Part shown: piece by piece, positions 7,474 to 16,383 of the stretch
Position numbering within the stretch: the first letter of the stretch is position 1
How the letters are laid out: each line of letters starts with the position of its first letter
NCBI RefSeq assembly: GCF_005116575.1
Contig: NZ_SWCN01000024.1
Coordinates: forward strand, 1 to 64,000
Source of the DNA: Desulforhopalus sp. IMCC35007
GTDB lineage: Bacteria > Desulfobacterota > Desulfobulbia > Desulfobulbales > Desulfocapsaceae
Length of the DNA stretch: 64,000 nucleotides
Direction of reading: 5' to 3'
Notes under the pieces: model-generated
Database searches by the model: none
Seen by the model: only the letters and a program-made list of their open reading frames with translations
Told to the model about the DNA's origin: nothing
Made by a program: the position numbers and the translations under genes

Positions 7474-7996
7474 CCGTTGTACTAACTTTTTTATTGTTCT
7501 GTCGTTGGATACATTTTTGGTGTCGATTGACTCCTTAGCAATCTTGATTGAAGGAACAACCCTAATAGTCTCCTTGTCAGATCTTGGGCAATTTTGATAT
7601 TCAAGTTCCTGAAAACAATATGATCATTAAAGTGCCATTTAAATTTCACATCGATAGTGCTTTACAATAACTGGAACAGTATGGTATATGCTTAATTGAG
7701 TGCAGGTTTAAAGTCAAATAAATAACGCAATAACAATTGTTTAGTGGTTTTTTAAATGTCGAAGTAAAAGGACATTTAGACGGGTTTTAGGCAGTAAAAA
7801 TATACAGCCGTAATTTTAGTAAATGTCGATAAATTATGCCAAGTTGTTGTTGGGCCTGCCAATTCCGGCGTTACTTGTATTCGCAGAGGGGCAAGTTGAA
7901 TTGAAATGGAGCATAAAGTTTAACAAGAGAAATTATTTTTAATCATAGTCCTGGTAATCTCTGAAAATTCCCGAAAATATTTATGGAGGACGCTTT
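7474..7996. promoter_or_regulatory. Divergent control region with repeated TAAATGTC half-sites
   Basis: No gene is seen in these 520 bases between two divergent genes. An inverted repeat TAAATGTC-N10-GACATTTA lies at 7753-7778 and a third half-site TAAATGTC at 7820-7827. This is a good operator candidate for the HTH protein encoded to the right or for the excisionase-like protein to the left. Confidence 0.5.
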
Positions 7997-9142
7997 ATGA
8001 AACTTGAGTGGCGGCTAAAACAGGTATTAGAAAAGAATAATCTCTATAAATTTGGCGTGGAATCACATATTGCCAACGATTGTGGGTTTCACCGGCATAC
8101 GGTTGGCAAGTTGCTTCGAAATCAGGTTCAGAGCTCCAAGCTTGAAGTTTTGGAAAAAATATGTGGATGGTTAATCGAAAAGGGCGTGCCTGCAGAGACA
8201 CTGCCAGGTGCCTTGTTCGGTGTTAGGCCTTCTGGGTTATGGCAGGCGATGGGGCACTCAAAGAAGATTTTAATTTTCTTGGGGGAGTACCACCTTAAAG
8301 GAAGAACCATTACTACCCCGCAGGCTTCTCCGCCTGTTTCAATTTCCCGTCATGATTCGATTGTTTCTTCAAAGATCATTCATTTTCTCTCCACTGAAAA
8401 CGAACTTCGCGACACGAGGCCTTCGGTGAAAATGCTCTATGTTCCTTTTTATTTTACCCCAGGTGTTTCTGATGTCAGAGGGGATGGGTTAGCAGGAGAT
8501 AAAGATCGGGCAAGCCGTATCTTTGAAAATATGCGAAAGGATAAAGGAACTGGACGTTCCACCATTTTGATCGGCAGTCAGAGGGTGAATTATCTGGTTG
8601 AGTATATGGTGGCCGATCTTTTTAACTGTGAACCGTTTAGTCCAGCGGATAATGAACCAAATGTTCCTTTTTATCTCTGCTACAGGAAGTTTGATCGACT
8701 TGTGCCGAGTTGTTTTGGTGGCGAGAAGAATCCATCAGGTGGAACCGGTGAAAATTGCCATGGCACCTATTATCTGGATAAAAATTTTAACTGGCAGTTT
8801 CTGGAATGGCAAAGAAGGATCGCTGATGCCGGGATTGTCATTATAACTCGTGAAGCGGATACTGTTGAGATGGCAGCATTCGGTTTTTCCGGTCGATCGA
8901 CTAATGCCATAGGTAACGCTCTGTTGCAGAAATCAGAATATTTTTGGCCAGATAACGGTAACGGAGAGAATTGTACTGTCGTTGCAGGCGGAAAAGAAAT
9001 CGGCGTATATATCTGCCAGGTTGAGTTCTGTGAACAGAACACCAAAAGTGAGGACTGGGCTTATGAAAATTTTGAAAACGATATGGTTAAGATAATCCCT
9101 TTGAATCGTAAGGTGCTGAAAAAGTATCTCGATAAAGGCTAG
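7997..9142 (+). CDS. HTH protein with a large unrecognised C-terminal domain
   Basis: A 381-residue protein preceded by a strong GGAGG site. Residues about 1-60 form a Cro/C1-like helix-turn-helix (N-D-C-G-F-H-R-H-T-V-G-K-L-L-R). The remaining 300 residues show no family I can name. Visible features are I-L-I-G-S-Q-R-V-N-Y-L-V-E-Y (a Rossmann-like glycine/serine turn near residue 195), several conserved-looking C and W residues, G-I-V-I-I-T-R-E-A and an A-A-F-G-F-S-G-R-S-T motif near residue 300. It could be a one-component sensor that binds a nucleotide-like ligand, or a regulator of a defence function. It stands alone on the plus strand in the mobile region. Confidence 0.5.
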   Translation: MKLEWRLKQVLEKNNLYKFGVESHIANDCGFHRHTVGKLLRNQVQSSKLEVLEKICGWLIEKGVPAETLPGALFGVRPSGLWQAMGHSKKILIFLGEYHLKGRTITTPQASPPVSISRHDSIVSSKIIHFLSTENELRDTRPSVKMLYVPFYFTPGVSDVRGDGLAGDKDRASRIFENMRKDKGTGRSTILIGSQRVNYLVEYMVADLFNCEPFSPADNEPNVPFYLCYRKFDRLVPSCFGGEKNPSGGTGENCHGTYYLDKNFNWQFLEWQRRIADAGIVIITREADTVEMAAFGFSGRSTNAIGNALLQKSEYFWPDNGNGENCTVVAGGKEIGVYICQVEFCEQNTKSEDWAYENFENDMVKIIPLNRKVLKKYLDKG

Positions 9143-9245
9143 TTTTCAAACGAATTTGAGCGATGGTTATTTCTTGTGTGACACAGGCATATCTTTCAGG
9201 ATTAGGGGTAGGGTGATGGCCGTCTGAGACTGAAAGGACATTGCC

Positions 9246-10433
9246 TTAGCTAACTGGATACAATTTGGGGAACCATCGTTCAACAGCATCAAGAGGAAAA
9301 GAGAGCACGAGTGGACTGCGGGTACTTTTGGATTTAAGGTACCCTTTTTTTAGAAGGTCAGAGACGACCATTCGCGCCATACGTTCACCATAGCCGGTTA
9401 TCTCAGCAGCGTGACCACGTTGTACTTCACCCGCGAGTAGTGCCTCACGCAGCAAGGGGAATGAGCCCTTTGGTAATGATCCGGCTCCCATTTCATCTTC
9501 TATATGAAGCCGCATCCGGCGAAGAAGGTCGTCTGGCTCAAGCAGAGAGGACATGTAATCAACCTGGTCAATGCAGATGGTCAGGAAAAATTCACAGAAT
9601 TCTGTTAAGGCCAGGGTTGATAACGCACCACGTCCATCAAGATCACCATGCCGAGGAGCATCAGCTGCCATCAACAGGGCTTTGTAGTCCCTAACATTGC
9701 GAGCTAATCCCCGCGCTACTGACCAAAGGCTACTGCCGATTCCACAACGCAAAAGAGAGGCATGCGACATAAGGCGGGTGACACGGCCATTGCCATCATA
9801 GAAAGGATGTATCCATAGCAATCGATGGTGAATTGCCCCCAGAGCGATTATTTGACGAACACGTGATAGTTTTTTAGGGTCATAAACTTCGCTGAACCGT
9901 TTTAGAAAACTGAGTAGGGACTCGGCCTCCGGTGGAATATGTCTCCCAACCTGCACACCACTTTTTCGTAATTCCCCAGGAACGATATGCAAACGTTCGC
10001 CTGTGTCTGGATTTTGTGTCCAAAGTAATTCATCCGGCAATCGTTGACAAAATTCACGGTGCAACCAAATAATGTAGTTAAGGCTTGTCGTTTCAACCTG
10101 CAAATCATCATGATGATCAATCAGACGCTGAACTTCAATATGGGCAACAGCTTCACGTTGCAAAGCCCTTTTTTCAGGATCAGTGGAATAGTCGGCATGA
10201 ATCAGCGCCCGATCTATGTCACGGGGGTGTGTGTCATGTCCCTCGATTAGGTTGGAGTAGTAACAATTCATTGAACGAACAAGATCGCCAATCTCTAAAC
10301 GTACTGCCCGCGGCAACAGGCTTGCCAATCCACTGGCTTTTGTTGCCAGGTCAATTGCCAAGTCCTCTAGTTTTCGCTCTCCTTCCGGAGGTAGCATGGG
10401 CTCCATTGAGCTGGTGGTTACTGGAATTGACAT
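9246..10433 (-). CDS. Fic-domain protein (probable AMP-transferase), class II
   Basis: A 395-residue protein starting at the ATG at 10433, which has an AAGGA site upstream; an earlier in-frame start exists at 10484. The catalytic motif H-P-F-Y-D-G-N-G-R lies near residue 190. An N-terminal S-N-L-I-E-G (about residue 60) fits the inhibitory [S/T]xxxE[G/N] motif of class II Fic proteins, in which the glutamate blocks the ATP site. The last 70 residues look like a winged helix. Members transfer AMP from ATP to target proteins, and some act as toxins. The gene is alone, so no separate antitoxin is needed or seen. Confidence 0.85.
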   Translation of the reverse strand: MSIPVTTSSMEPMLPPEGERKLEDLAIDLATKASGLASLLPRAVRLEIGDLVRSMNCYYSNLIEGHDTHPRDIDRALIHADYSTDPEKRALQREAVAHIEVQRLIDHHDDLQVETTSLNYIIWLHREFCQRLPDELLWTQNPDTGERLHIVPGELRKSGVQVGRHIPPEAESLLSFLKRFSEVYDPKKLSRVRQIIALGAIHHRLLWIHPFYDGNGRVTRLMSHASLLRCGIGSSLWSVARGLARNVRDYKALLMAADAPRHGDLDGRGALSTLALTEFCEFFLTICIDQVDYMSSLLEPDDLLRRMRLHIEDEMGAGSLPKGSFPLLREALLAGEVQRGHAAEITGYGERMARMVVSDLLKKGYLKSKSTRSPLVLSFPLDAVERWFPKLYPVS

Positions 10434-10452
10434 ATGCTTGAGATCCTTTGTG

Positions 10453-10530
10453 ATATTGCCGGAAAAAAAAACAATTTTAAACACAATATATCAATGTCTT
10501 GTTAAACACAATAGATGAAATATTGCCGGA
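10453..10530. promoter_or_regulatory. Nested direct repeats in the fic promoter
   Basis: Two different repeats are arranged symmetrically upstream of the Fic gene: ATATTGCCGGA at 10453-10463 and 10520-10530, and between them TTAAACACAATA at 10477-10488 and 10502-10513 (25 bp apart). A related AATGTGTTTAGA occurs inverted near 10600. The Fic protein has its own C-terminal winged helix, so autoregulation here is plausible. Confidence 0.5.
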
Positions 10531-10680
10531 TTGTTTGCCGGTTCTCTCTAGCCTTGGAGCAAGGAGATGTGGGGACCAATAGATATACCATGTAAGATAA
10601 TGTGTTTAGAATTTGAATATACTGATTACGCCCAAAATTACGCCTAAGGTCTATAATATATTGTTATTACGTCTAAGTAT

Positions 10681-10730
10681 CAGGATTCCTAATCCTGGTG
10701 TCGCATGTTCGAATCATGCCGGGGGCACCA
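10681..10730 (+). tRNA. 3' half of tRNA-Arg(CCT), probable attachment-site remnant
   Basis: The anticodon arm CAGGA-TTCCTAA-TCCTG (10681-10697) carries anticodon CCT. It is followed by a short variable loop, a perfect T arm GCATG-TTCGAAT-CATGC (10703-10719), the 3' acceptor strand CGGGGGC, and ACCA at the end. The D arm and the 5' acceptor strand (expected GCCCCCG) are absent; the sequence to the left is unrelated. Such 3' fragments form when an element integrates into a tRNA gene. The orientation puts the element to the left, where the plasmid-like genes are. Confidence 0.75.
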
Positions 10731-10788
10731 ATAAAATCAAGGCATGCTGCTTTTTGCTTTTGTGCTTAGGGACACAAAAAACCAGGTT

Positions 10789-10822
10789 GGGGACACATGG
10801 AAATGTGTCCCCTTTCTTTTTA
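10789..10822 (+). terminator. GGGGACACAT palindrome with T-rich tail
   Basis: GGGGACACAT-GGAA-ATGTGTCCCC (10789-10812) is a perfect 10-bp stem followed by TTTCTTTTT. It can end transcription from the tRNA position. A related half motif GGGACACAAAAA precedes it, and the sequence also resembles REP-type palindromes mobilised by TnpA-REP proteins. Confidence 0.6.
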
Positions 10823-10849
10823 CACCTACGCCTTCCCTTTTAAAAACAA

Positions 10850-11622
10850 TCTGATTACCCCTAAAGTTCAGTCGAGGTGAAAAGAGTATTGAGGTAGGAC
10901 ACTATTTGTCCTACCAGGTGTGTCATAATACCTCTAAAAAACAGGAGGAGGGACATGCCTAAAAACAAAATACAATTTCAAAAAGGTTTGAGCTTGCAGA
11001 ACTTTCTAAAATCATATGGTACTGAAGAGGATTGTAGAAATCGGCTCTTTAACATGAAATGTCCTACTGGGTTTTGCTGCCCTCAATGTGGTTGCAACCA
11101 CTATTATACCATAACAACACGCAATCTATATCAATGCACTGCTTGCAAACATCAAAGCTCTCTCATAAGTGGAACTATCTTCGGATCGTCTAAACTTCCC
11201 CTTACCACTTGGTTTCTGGCTATCTACTTCATAACTCAATCTAAAGATGGCTTATCGGCTCTCCATTTGAGAAGGCTACTTGGAATTTCTGTAAATGCGG
11301 CCTTCAGGATGAAGCAAAATCTAATATTTGCCATGTTGTGGATCTTCATCATTCAATCAACACTGCTGGGATATATGAAGATCCAGACAACAAGTTCTTT
11401 CATTGGGTCAATACCATGATTGGCAATGTCAAAAGGACTATTCACGGCACATATCATTCCGTAAGTTCCAAACACTTGCCTAGATATTTAGCTGAATTCA
11501 ATTTTCGATTTAATAACAGGTTTGATATGGGCTCCATGATTGAGATTTTGATTAAGCAAGCGATTAAAACCCAACCTCACCTCAGTATAAATTAAAACGT
11601 GCTGAAGAATGGGGGTAATCAG
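10850..11622 (+). mobile_element. Internally deleted IS1595-family element
   Basis: Terminal inverted repeats TCTGATTACCCC (10850-10861) and GGGGTAATCAGA (11611-11622) match over 12 bases. Between them lie the two ends of an IS1595-type transposase gene with the centre missing. At about 770 bp, the element is too short to be intact. Confidence 0.75.
10955..11595 (+). pseudogene. IS1595-family transposase, central part deleted and frame lost
   Basis: The 5' part (10955 to about 11330) encodes the typical N-terminus: a zinc ribbon with two CxxC pairs (C-P-Q-C and C-T-A-C), then a helical region ending in A-F-R-M-K-Q-N-L. The 3' part, in another frame (about 11400-11595), encodes the family's end, with W-V-N-T-x-I-G-N-V-K-R-x-I-x-G-T-Y-H and R-Y-L-A-E-F-N-F-R-F-N. 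The catalytic DDE core between them is missing, so the enzyme is dead. Confidence 0.75.
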
Positions 11623-11714
11623 AAAAATATATAATAAATCATACCCCGGTATAGCAATGAGCGGAAATACCGGAGTATGTGCAGCAACATGCTGAACCCT
11701 ATTTTGATGTACAA

Positions 11715-12935
11715 TTAAAACTTCTCAATTAAACTAAGAACACAATCAATATCATCATTGGTATGACAGGCATTTATTTGGAAACGAATGGTTTCGTCAC
11801 CCTTTGGCACCACCGGAAACGTGAGCCCGACCACCAGCACTCCTTTTTCAAACAAATACTGGACCAAATCGTGAGTTTTGGCGGTATTCCGCATCATGAG
11901 CGGAACCACCGGGTGGGGGCCGGAAATGGACTCCAGGCCCAGATCATTAAGCCCCTGCCTGAACCTTTGGGTTACCACACCCAGATGGACAAGACGCTCC
12001 AGACCCTCAGGGCTGTCGCAAACGTCAATGGCAGCAGTGGCAGCAGCACAGTCGGCAGTACTTAGGGGATTGGTGTAAATATAGGTATCAGCTTTCTGGC
12101 GGACTGCTTCCACCAGGGTAGTGCTGCCGGCAATGAAACCTCCGTTTACACCAAACGCCTTGCCAAAGGTACCCACTATAATATCTGGCCAGGCACCAGC
12201 GTATTCAGGAGTACCCCGGCCCGTTTTTCCGTACGCCCCAATACCATGAGAATCATCCACCACAGTAATCACACCGTCTTTGAATTTATGGTCATAGGCC
12301 TTGCAAATCTCAACAATCTTTGAAATTGGGGCATAATCCCCGCGCATGGAAAAAATCCCGTCAAAAACAACCACCACTCGTTCCATGTCCGGAGAAACTT
12401 CCTCCAGACAGCGTTGAAGATCGTCCATGTCATTATGATTATATATCCCTTTGTTTGCACTTGGGATATCGGTTATCCGCATGGCCCGGATAATGGAATT
12501 ATGGTTAAGCCGATCTCCGATCCAATGTGTCTTTTTATTAGTAATGGACAGAGCCAGGCCGCAATTGGATGTATAAGCCGAATTAAAAATTTTGGCTGCC
12601 GGTTTTCCCACAAAAGCCGCTATCCGCTCCTCCAGTCGGACATGAGGGGTAAATGTTCCGTCTATGAACCGTACAGCTCCCGGTCCCACGCCGAACTCGA
12701 GTGTGGCTCGGTCTGCCGCTTTCATCACTTCAGGATGAAAGGAGAGGGATAGATAGGAATTTGAATTTAGTCTGATGAATTCATTATCAGAACCGGATAA
12801 TTTATACCGAGGACCAAATCTGCCTTTAGGAGGAATATATTGGGTTATGACGCGTTCTCGGTTTTTCGAACGACCCTCTTTTTTAAGTGCATCAATCTCT
12901 AGGTTCAGACCCCTATCAAGTTTATCTAAAGACAC
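11715..12935 (-). CDS. kbl: Glycine C-acetyltransferase (2-amino-3-ketobutyrate CoA ligase)
   Basis: A 406-residue PLP enzyme of the alpha-oxoamine synthase family. The Schiff-base lysine is in G-T-F-G-K-A-F-G (about residue 245), preceded by V-V-D-D-S-H-G-I-G, which binds the cofactor. The ending F-P-V-V-P-K-G-D-E-T-I-R-F-Q is typical of Kbl. It splits 2-amino-3-oxobutanoate with CoA into glycine and acetyl-CoA, the second step of threonine breakdown. The tdh gene, encoding the first step, lies 18 bases upstream. Family members using other acyl-CoAs exist, but the context favours Kbl. Confidence 0.85.
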   Translation of the reverse strand: MSLDKLDRGLNLEIDALKKEGRSKNRERVITQYIPPKGRFGPRYKLSGSDNEFIRLNSNSYLSLSFHPEVMKAADRATLEFGVGPGAVRFIDGTFTPHVRLEERIAAFVGKPAAKIFNSAYTSNCGLALSITNKKTHWIGDRLNHNSIIRAMRITDIPSANKGIYNHNDMDDLQRCLEEVSPDMERVVVVFDGIFSMRGDYAPISKIVEICKAYDHKFKDGVITVVDDSHGIGAYGKTGRGTPEYAGAWPDIIVGTFGKAFGVNGGFIAGSTTLVEAVRQKADTYIYTNPLSTADCAAATAAIDVCDSPEGLERLVHLGVVTQRFRQGLNDLGLESISGPHPVVPLMMRNTAKTHDLVQYLFEKGVLVVGLTFPVVPKGDETIRFQINACHTNDDIDCVLSLIEKF

Positions 12936-12953
12936 AATGATCCTCCTTGTTTT

Positions 12954-13997
12954 TTATTCAGGAACAGCCCAGTCAAGCACCACTTTTCCAGAGTTACCAG
13001 CCCCCATAACTTCAAAGCCCTTTTCAAATTCGGTGTAATGAAATCGGTGGGTAATCAGAGGACTGATGTCAAGACCTGATTGGATCATGGTTGTCATCTT
13101 GTACCACGTTTCATACATCTCCCGACCGTAGATGCCCTTGATGGTCAGCATGTTGAATACAACTGTGTTCCAGTCGATATCCGTCTTATCGGGCATTATG
13201 CCCAACATGGCAATTTTACCGCCGTGACACATATTGTCCATGATGTCTTTGAGAGCAGCCGGGTTGCCGGACATTTCCATGGCTACATCAAACCCCTCCT
13301 TCATGCCTAATTGTTTCTGGGAATCTTTAAGATTTACTCTTGAAACATCGAGGGCAAGGGTAGCCCCGGCAGTTTTGGCCAGCTCAAGGCGGAAAGGGTT
13401 GACATCGGTTACCACCACATGACGAGCTCCTGCATGACGGACAATGGCCGCTGCCATGCAGCCGATGGGACCAGCACCAGTGATGAGCACATCCTCTCCC
13501 AGCACGTCAAAGGAAAGGGCGGTGTGGGTCGCGTTGCCCAAAGGATCGAAACAAGCCAGGACATCCAATGGAATGGATGGATCGCAGTACCATACATTGG
13601 TGACCGGAATGGCCAAGTACTCTGCAAAGGCACCGGGACGATTCACGCCTACCCCTTTGGTATTTTTGCAAAGATGACGGCGTCCGGCCAGGCAGTTACG
13701 GCAGTGTCCGCAGACTAAATGGCCCTCACCGGAAACCAGATCCCCAGGTTTGAAATCCGTCACATGGGATCCAACTTTCTCAATGGTGGCCACAAATTCA
13801 TGGCCCACATGCATGGGAATGGGAATTGTCTGTTGTGACCATCTGTCCCAATTGTAGATATGGACATCCGTGCCGCAGATCGCTGTTTTTAAAATTTTGA
13901 TGAGTACTTCATTGTGTGAAATTTCGGGCACCGGAACATCTTCAAGAACTAGCCCTTTTGCTGGTGTAGCTTTTACCAATGCTTTCATGGTCTTCAT
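12954..13997 (-). CDS. tdh: L-threonine 3-dehydrogenase
   Basis: A 347-residue zinc-dependent medium-chain dehydrogenase. The catalytic zinc site is C-G-T-D-V-H (about residue 41) with G-H-E-F; the structural zinc site has four cysteines in C-G-H-C-R-N-C-x(7)-C. The NAD-binding glycines are in G-A-G-P-I-G-C-M-A. The C-G-T-D-x-H-I-Y-x-W-D stretch is characteristic of Tdh. It oxidises threonine to 2-amino-3-oxobutanoate, which the adjacent kbl product cleaves. Confidence 0.9.
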   Translation of the reverse strand: MKTMKALVKATPAKGLVLEDVPVPEISHNEVLIKILKTAICGTDVHIYNWDRWSQQTIPIPMHVGHEFVATIEKVGSHVTDFKPGDLVSGEGHLVCGHCRNCLAGRRHLCKNTKGVGVNRPGAFAEYLAIPVTNVWYCDPSIPLDVLACFDPLGNATHTALSFDVLGEDVLITGAGPIGCMAAAIVRHAGARHVVVTDVNPFRLELAKTAGATLALDVSRVNLKDSQKQLGMKEGFDVAMEMSGNPAALKDIMDNMCHGGKIAMLGIMPDKTDIDWNTVVFNMLTIKGIYGREMYETWYKMTTMIQSGLDISPLITHRFHYTEFEKGFEVMGAGNSGKVVLDWAVPE

Positions 13998-14159
13998 GGC
14001 AGATTGCTCCTTGGAAATTGCCTTATTCTGAGAATAACGTCATATAGGCAAAGACGAATCAGAGAAAAATCGTTTGCCCGGATAATTGAAGGAATCCAAG
14101 CAAACGAATTGAAAAAAGTTTTTGATCTACGATGTGAGTGCACAAGTAAAGCCACCTTT

Positions 14160-15077
14160 TCATGAATTAAATAAATCCTCAACACTCAGGTAACGTTCTC
14201 CGGAATCCGCAAATATTCCAACGATAGTTTTCCCTTTATTTTCAATAAGTTCTCCCATTGTTTTTAAGACACAGGCAACAGCACCCGACGTGATACCTAC
14301 CAGAATGCCTTCTTCGCCAGCAAGTTGCCTGCACATGGCAAAAGCATCCTCTTCTTTGACTAGCATAATCTCGTCAATGATGTCTCTATCCAAGGTTTCG
14401 GGAACAAATCCCGGTGCGGTACCCATCATGCGGTGGGGGGTAAAAATGCCTTGGGAAATGAATGGAGCACTTTCAGGCTCAATGGCCACAAGGCGGATAT
14501 CAGGGTTCTGCTCTTTAAGGTATTTGCCCGTTCCGCAGATTGTGCCGCCAGTTCCCAAGCCTGCGACAAGAATGTCGATTGTTCCTTCAGTATCTTTCCA
14601 CAATTCCGGACCCGTGGTTTTGTAATGGGCATTTGGATTATCCATATTGATGTGCTGCCCCACATAAAAATATTCCGGGTGCTCTTTTCTGATTTCATTC
14701 ATTCTTATTTTAGCACCTTTAGTCCCAAGAGATGGATCGGTCAACTCAAGTTTGGCGCCAAGGGCTTTCATCACTTTGCGCCGTTCAACACTTTGGATTG
14801 CTGACATGCAAAGAATGAGTTTATACCCTTTGAGGGCCGAAATATATGCCAATGCCATACCTGTGTTACCGCTGGTCATTTCAATCAGAGTGTCCCCGGG
14901 TTTGATTTTACCGGCCTTTTCCGCCTGAGTGATGATGTTGAGCATGGGCCGATCTTTTAAGCTGAAAGGGTTCATGAATTCACATTTGGCCAGCAGGGTT
15001 GCATGACTTGAGAATTTATTTAATTTTACTAGGGGGGTATTGCCGATAAGGTCGAGCATTGAATTGGAGTAGCGCAT
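14160..15077 (-). CDS. Cysteine synthase-like PLP enzyme (CysK/CBS family)
   Basis: A 305-residue fold-type II PLP enzyme. Lysine is in N-P-F-S-L-K-D-R-P (about residue 42), the substrate loop is T-S-G-N-T-G-M-A, and the phosphate loop is G-T-G-G-T-I-C-G-T-G. These match O-acetylserine sulfhydrylases and cystathionine beta-synthases. Its place between a symporter gene and tdh suggests it acts on an amino acid taken up or processed with threonine, so its natural reaction may not be cysteine synthesis. The spacing of about 160 bases to tdh allows a separate promoter. Confidence 0.75.
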   Translation of the reverse strand: MRYSNSMLDLIGNTPLVKLNKFSSHATLLAKCEFMNPFSLKDRPMLNIITQAEKAGKIKPGDTLIEMTSGNTGMALAYISALKGYKLILCMSAIQSVERRKVMKALGAKLELTDPSLGTKGAKIRMNEIRKEHPEYFYVGQHINMDNPNAHYKTTGPELWKDTEGTIDILVAGLGTGGTICGTGKYLKEQNPDIRLVAIEPESAPFISQGIFTPHRMMGTAPGFVPETLDRDIIDEIMLVKEEDAFAMCRQLAGEEGILVGITSGAVACVLKTMGELIENKGKTIVGIFADSGERYLSVEDLFNS

Positions 15078-15135
15078 TAAACTTTTTCCTTATGTAAATT
15101 TTACTGTCTGCAAAACCAAACAGGACACAGATAAA

Positions 15136-16383
15136 TTATTTCTGCCAGTGCTTTGATGTTTTCCCGTCAAATAAATTTTCCATTTTTGATACGAGCGTTG
15201 AGCCGGCGATGTCACCGACCATGTTAGTGGCGGTAATCCCCATATCCAATATTCGGAACAAGCCGATCATCATTGCGCCGGCTTCAATGGGCAGGCCAAA
15301 TGATGCCAGAAATATGGTTGTGGAGACGAAAATACCTCCTGGAATACCAGGGCTGCCCAGTGTTAAAATAAGGCCCATTAAGGAAAATTGTAAAATCGTA
15401 ATGAATGTAATGTCCAGTCCTACAATTTGAGAGGCAAAAACACCCATAATCCCGAACCAGATAGCATTTCCGTCCATATTCATTGTGGCGCCCAAAGGAA
15501 TTGAAAAACTTGTTATGCTAGTGGGCAGGCCAAGGTCCTCTTCGGTGACACGCAAGGAGACTGGTATGGTCGCAGCACTGCTGCACAAGGTAAATGCTGT
15601 CAGCCACACTGGCTTGACTTTTTTCAGGAAAGTAAGGGGATTGAGCCTGACAAAAAGAAAGATTACTCCGAGGTATACTATGATGACCTGAAGAATAAGC
15701 GCAATGTAGACGCTGGTGAAAAACCGGGCAAAAGGTCCGAATATATCCATACCGAATTTCCCGGCTGTCCAGGCCATGAGGGCGGCAATACCGTATGGGG
15801 CCAGTTCCATAACCATCATAATTACCTTCAGCATTAAGGTGGAAATGTCCTTAAATGCGCCAGTCAGTCGTGTTTTTGTCTCACCGCCGATCAATAAAAT
15901 GGCAATCCCTGTAAAAATTGCAAATAAGATAACCTGGGGAAGCGCACCATCTGACATGGCGCTGAAAATATTTCCCGGCACAAAGGAAGAAAGCGTATCC
16001 CAGAAACCTGACATGGTCTTCACTGTGGTGTCTTCAACAGCAGTATCAAGGGTAATACCGATTCCCGGTTTGAACAGCTTGCCGATAAAAGCCCCGATCA
16101 TGGCTGCGATAAATGTGGACAGCATGTAATAAATCATTAACTTGCTGCCTGCTTTTCCAAAATGTCGGGCATCATCCATCTGACCGATGCCGTATACCAC
16201 ATTGGCAAAAATCAAAGGAACAACCGCCATTTTCAACAGTTTCATGAAAAGCATACCGATGGGATTTAGGGATATTCCAAATTCTGGAAAAATAAACCCG
16301 ATAGCCAATCCGATGACCATGCCGATAAAAATTTTGTTTGCTAGCCCAATTTTCTTTTTAGATAGAACCATTACACCCTCCAT
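15136..16383 (-). CDS. Dicarboxylate/amino acid:cation symporter (DAACS family)
   Basis: A 415-residue membrane protein with about eight hydrophobic segments, starting at or near the ATG at 16383 (a second ATG five codons in is close to the basic K-K-K of the mature start). Typical motifs include S-S-A-A-T-I-P-V-S-L (reentrant loop 1) and N-M-D-G-N-A-I-W (transmembrane 7, cation site). The family takes up glutamate, dicarboxylates, serine or threonine with Na+ or H+. As the first gene of an operon with tdh and kbl, it probably imports serine/threonine; the substrate is inferred. Confidence 0.85.
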   Translation of the reverse strand: MEGVMVLSKKKIGLANKIFIGMVIGLAIGFIFPEFGISLNPIGMLFMKLLKMAVVPLIFANVVYGIGQMDDARHFGKAGSKLMIYYMLSTFIAAMIGAFIGKLFKPGIGITLDTAVEDTTVKTMSGFWDTLSSFVPGNIFSAMSDGALPQVILFAIFTGIAILLIGGETKTRLTGAFKDISTLMLKVIMMVMELAPYGIAALMAWTAGKFGMDIFGPFARFFTSVYIALILQVIIVYLGVIFLFVRLNPLTFLKKVKPVWLTAFTLCSSAATIPVSLRVTEEDLGLPTSITSFSIPLGATMNMDGNAIWFGIMGVFASQIVGLDITFITILQFSLMGLILTLGSPGIPGGIFVSTTIFLASFGLPIEAGAMMIGLFRILDMGITATNMVGDIAGSTLVSKMENLFDGKTSKHWQK

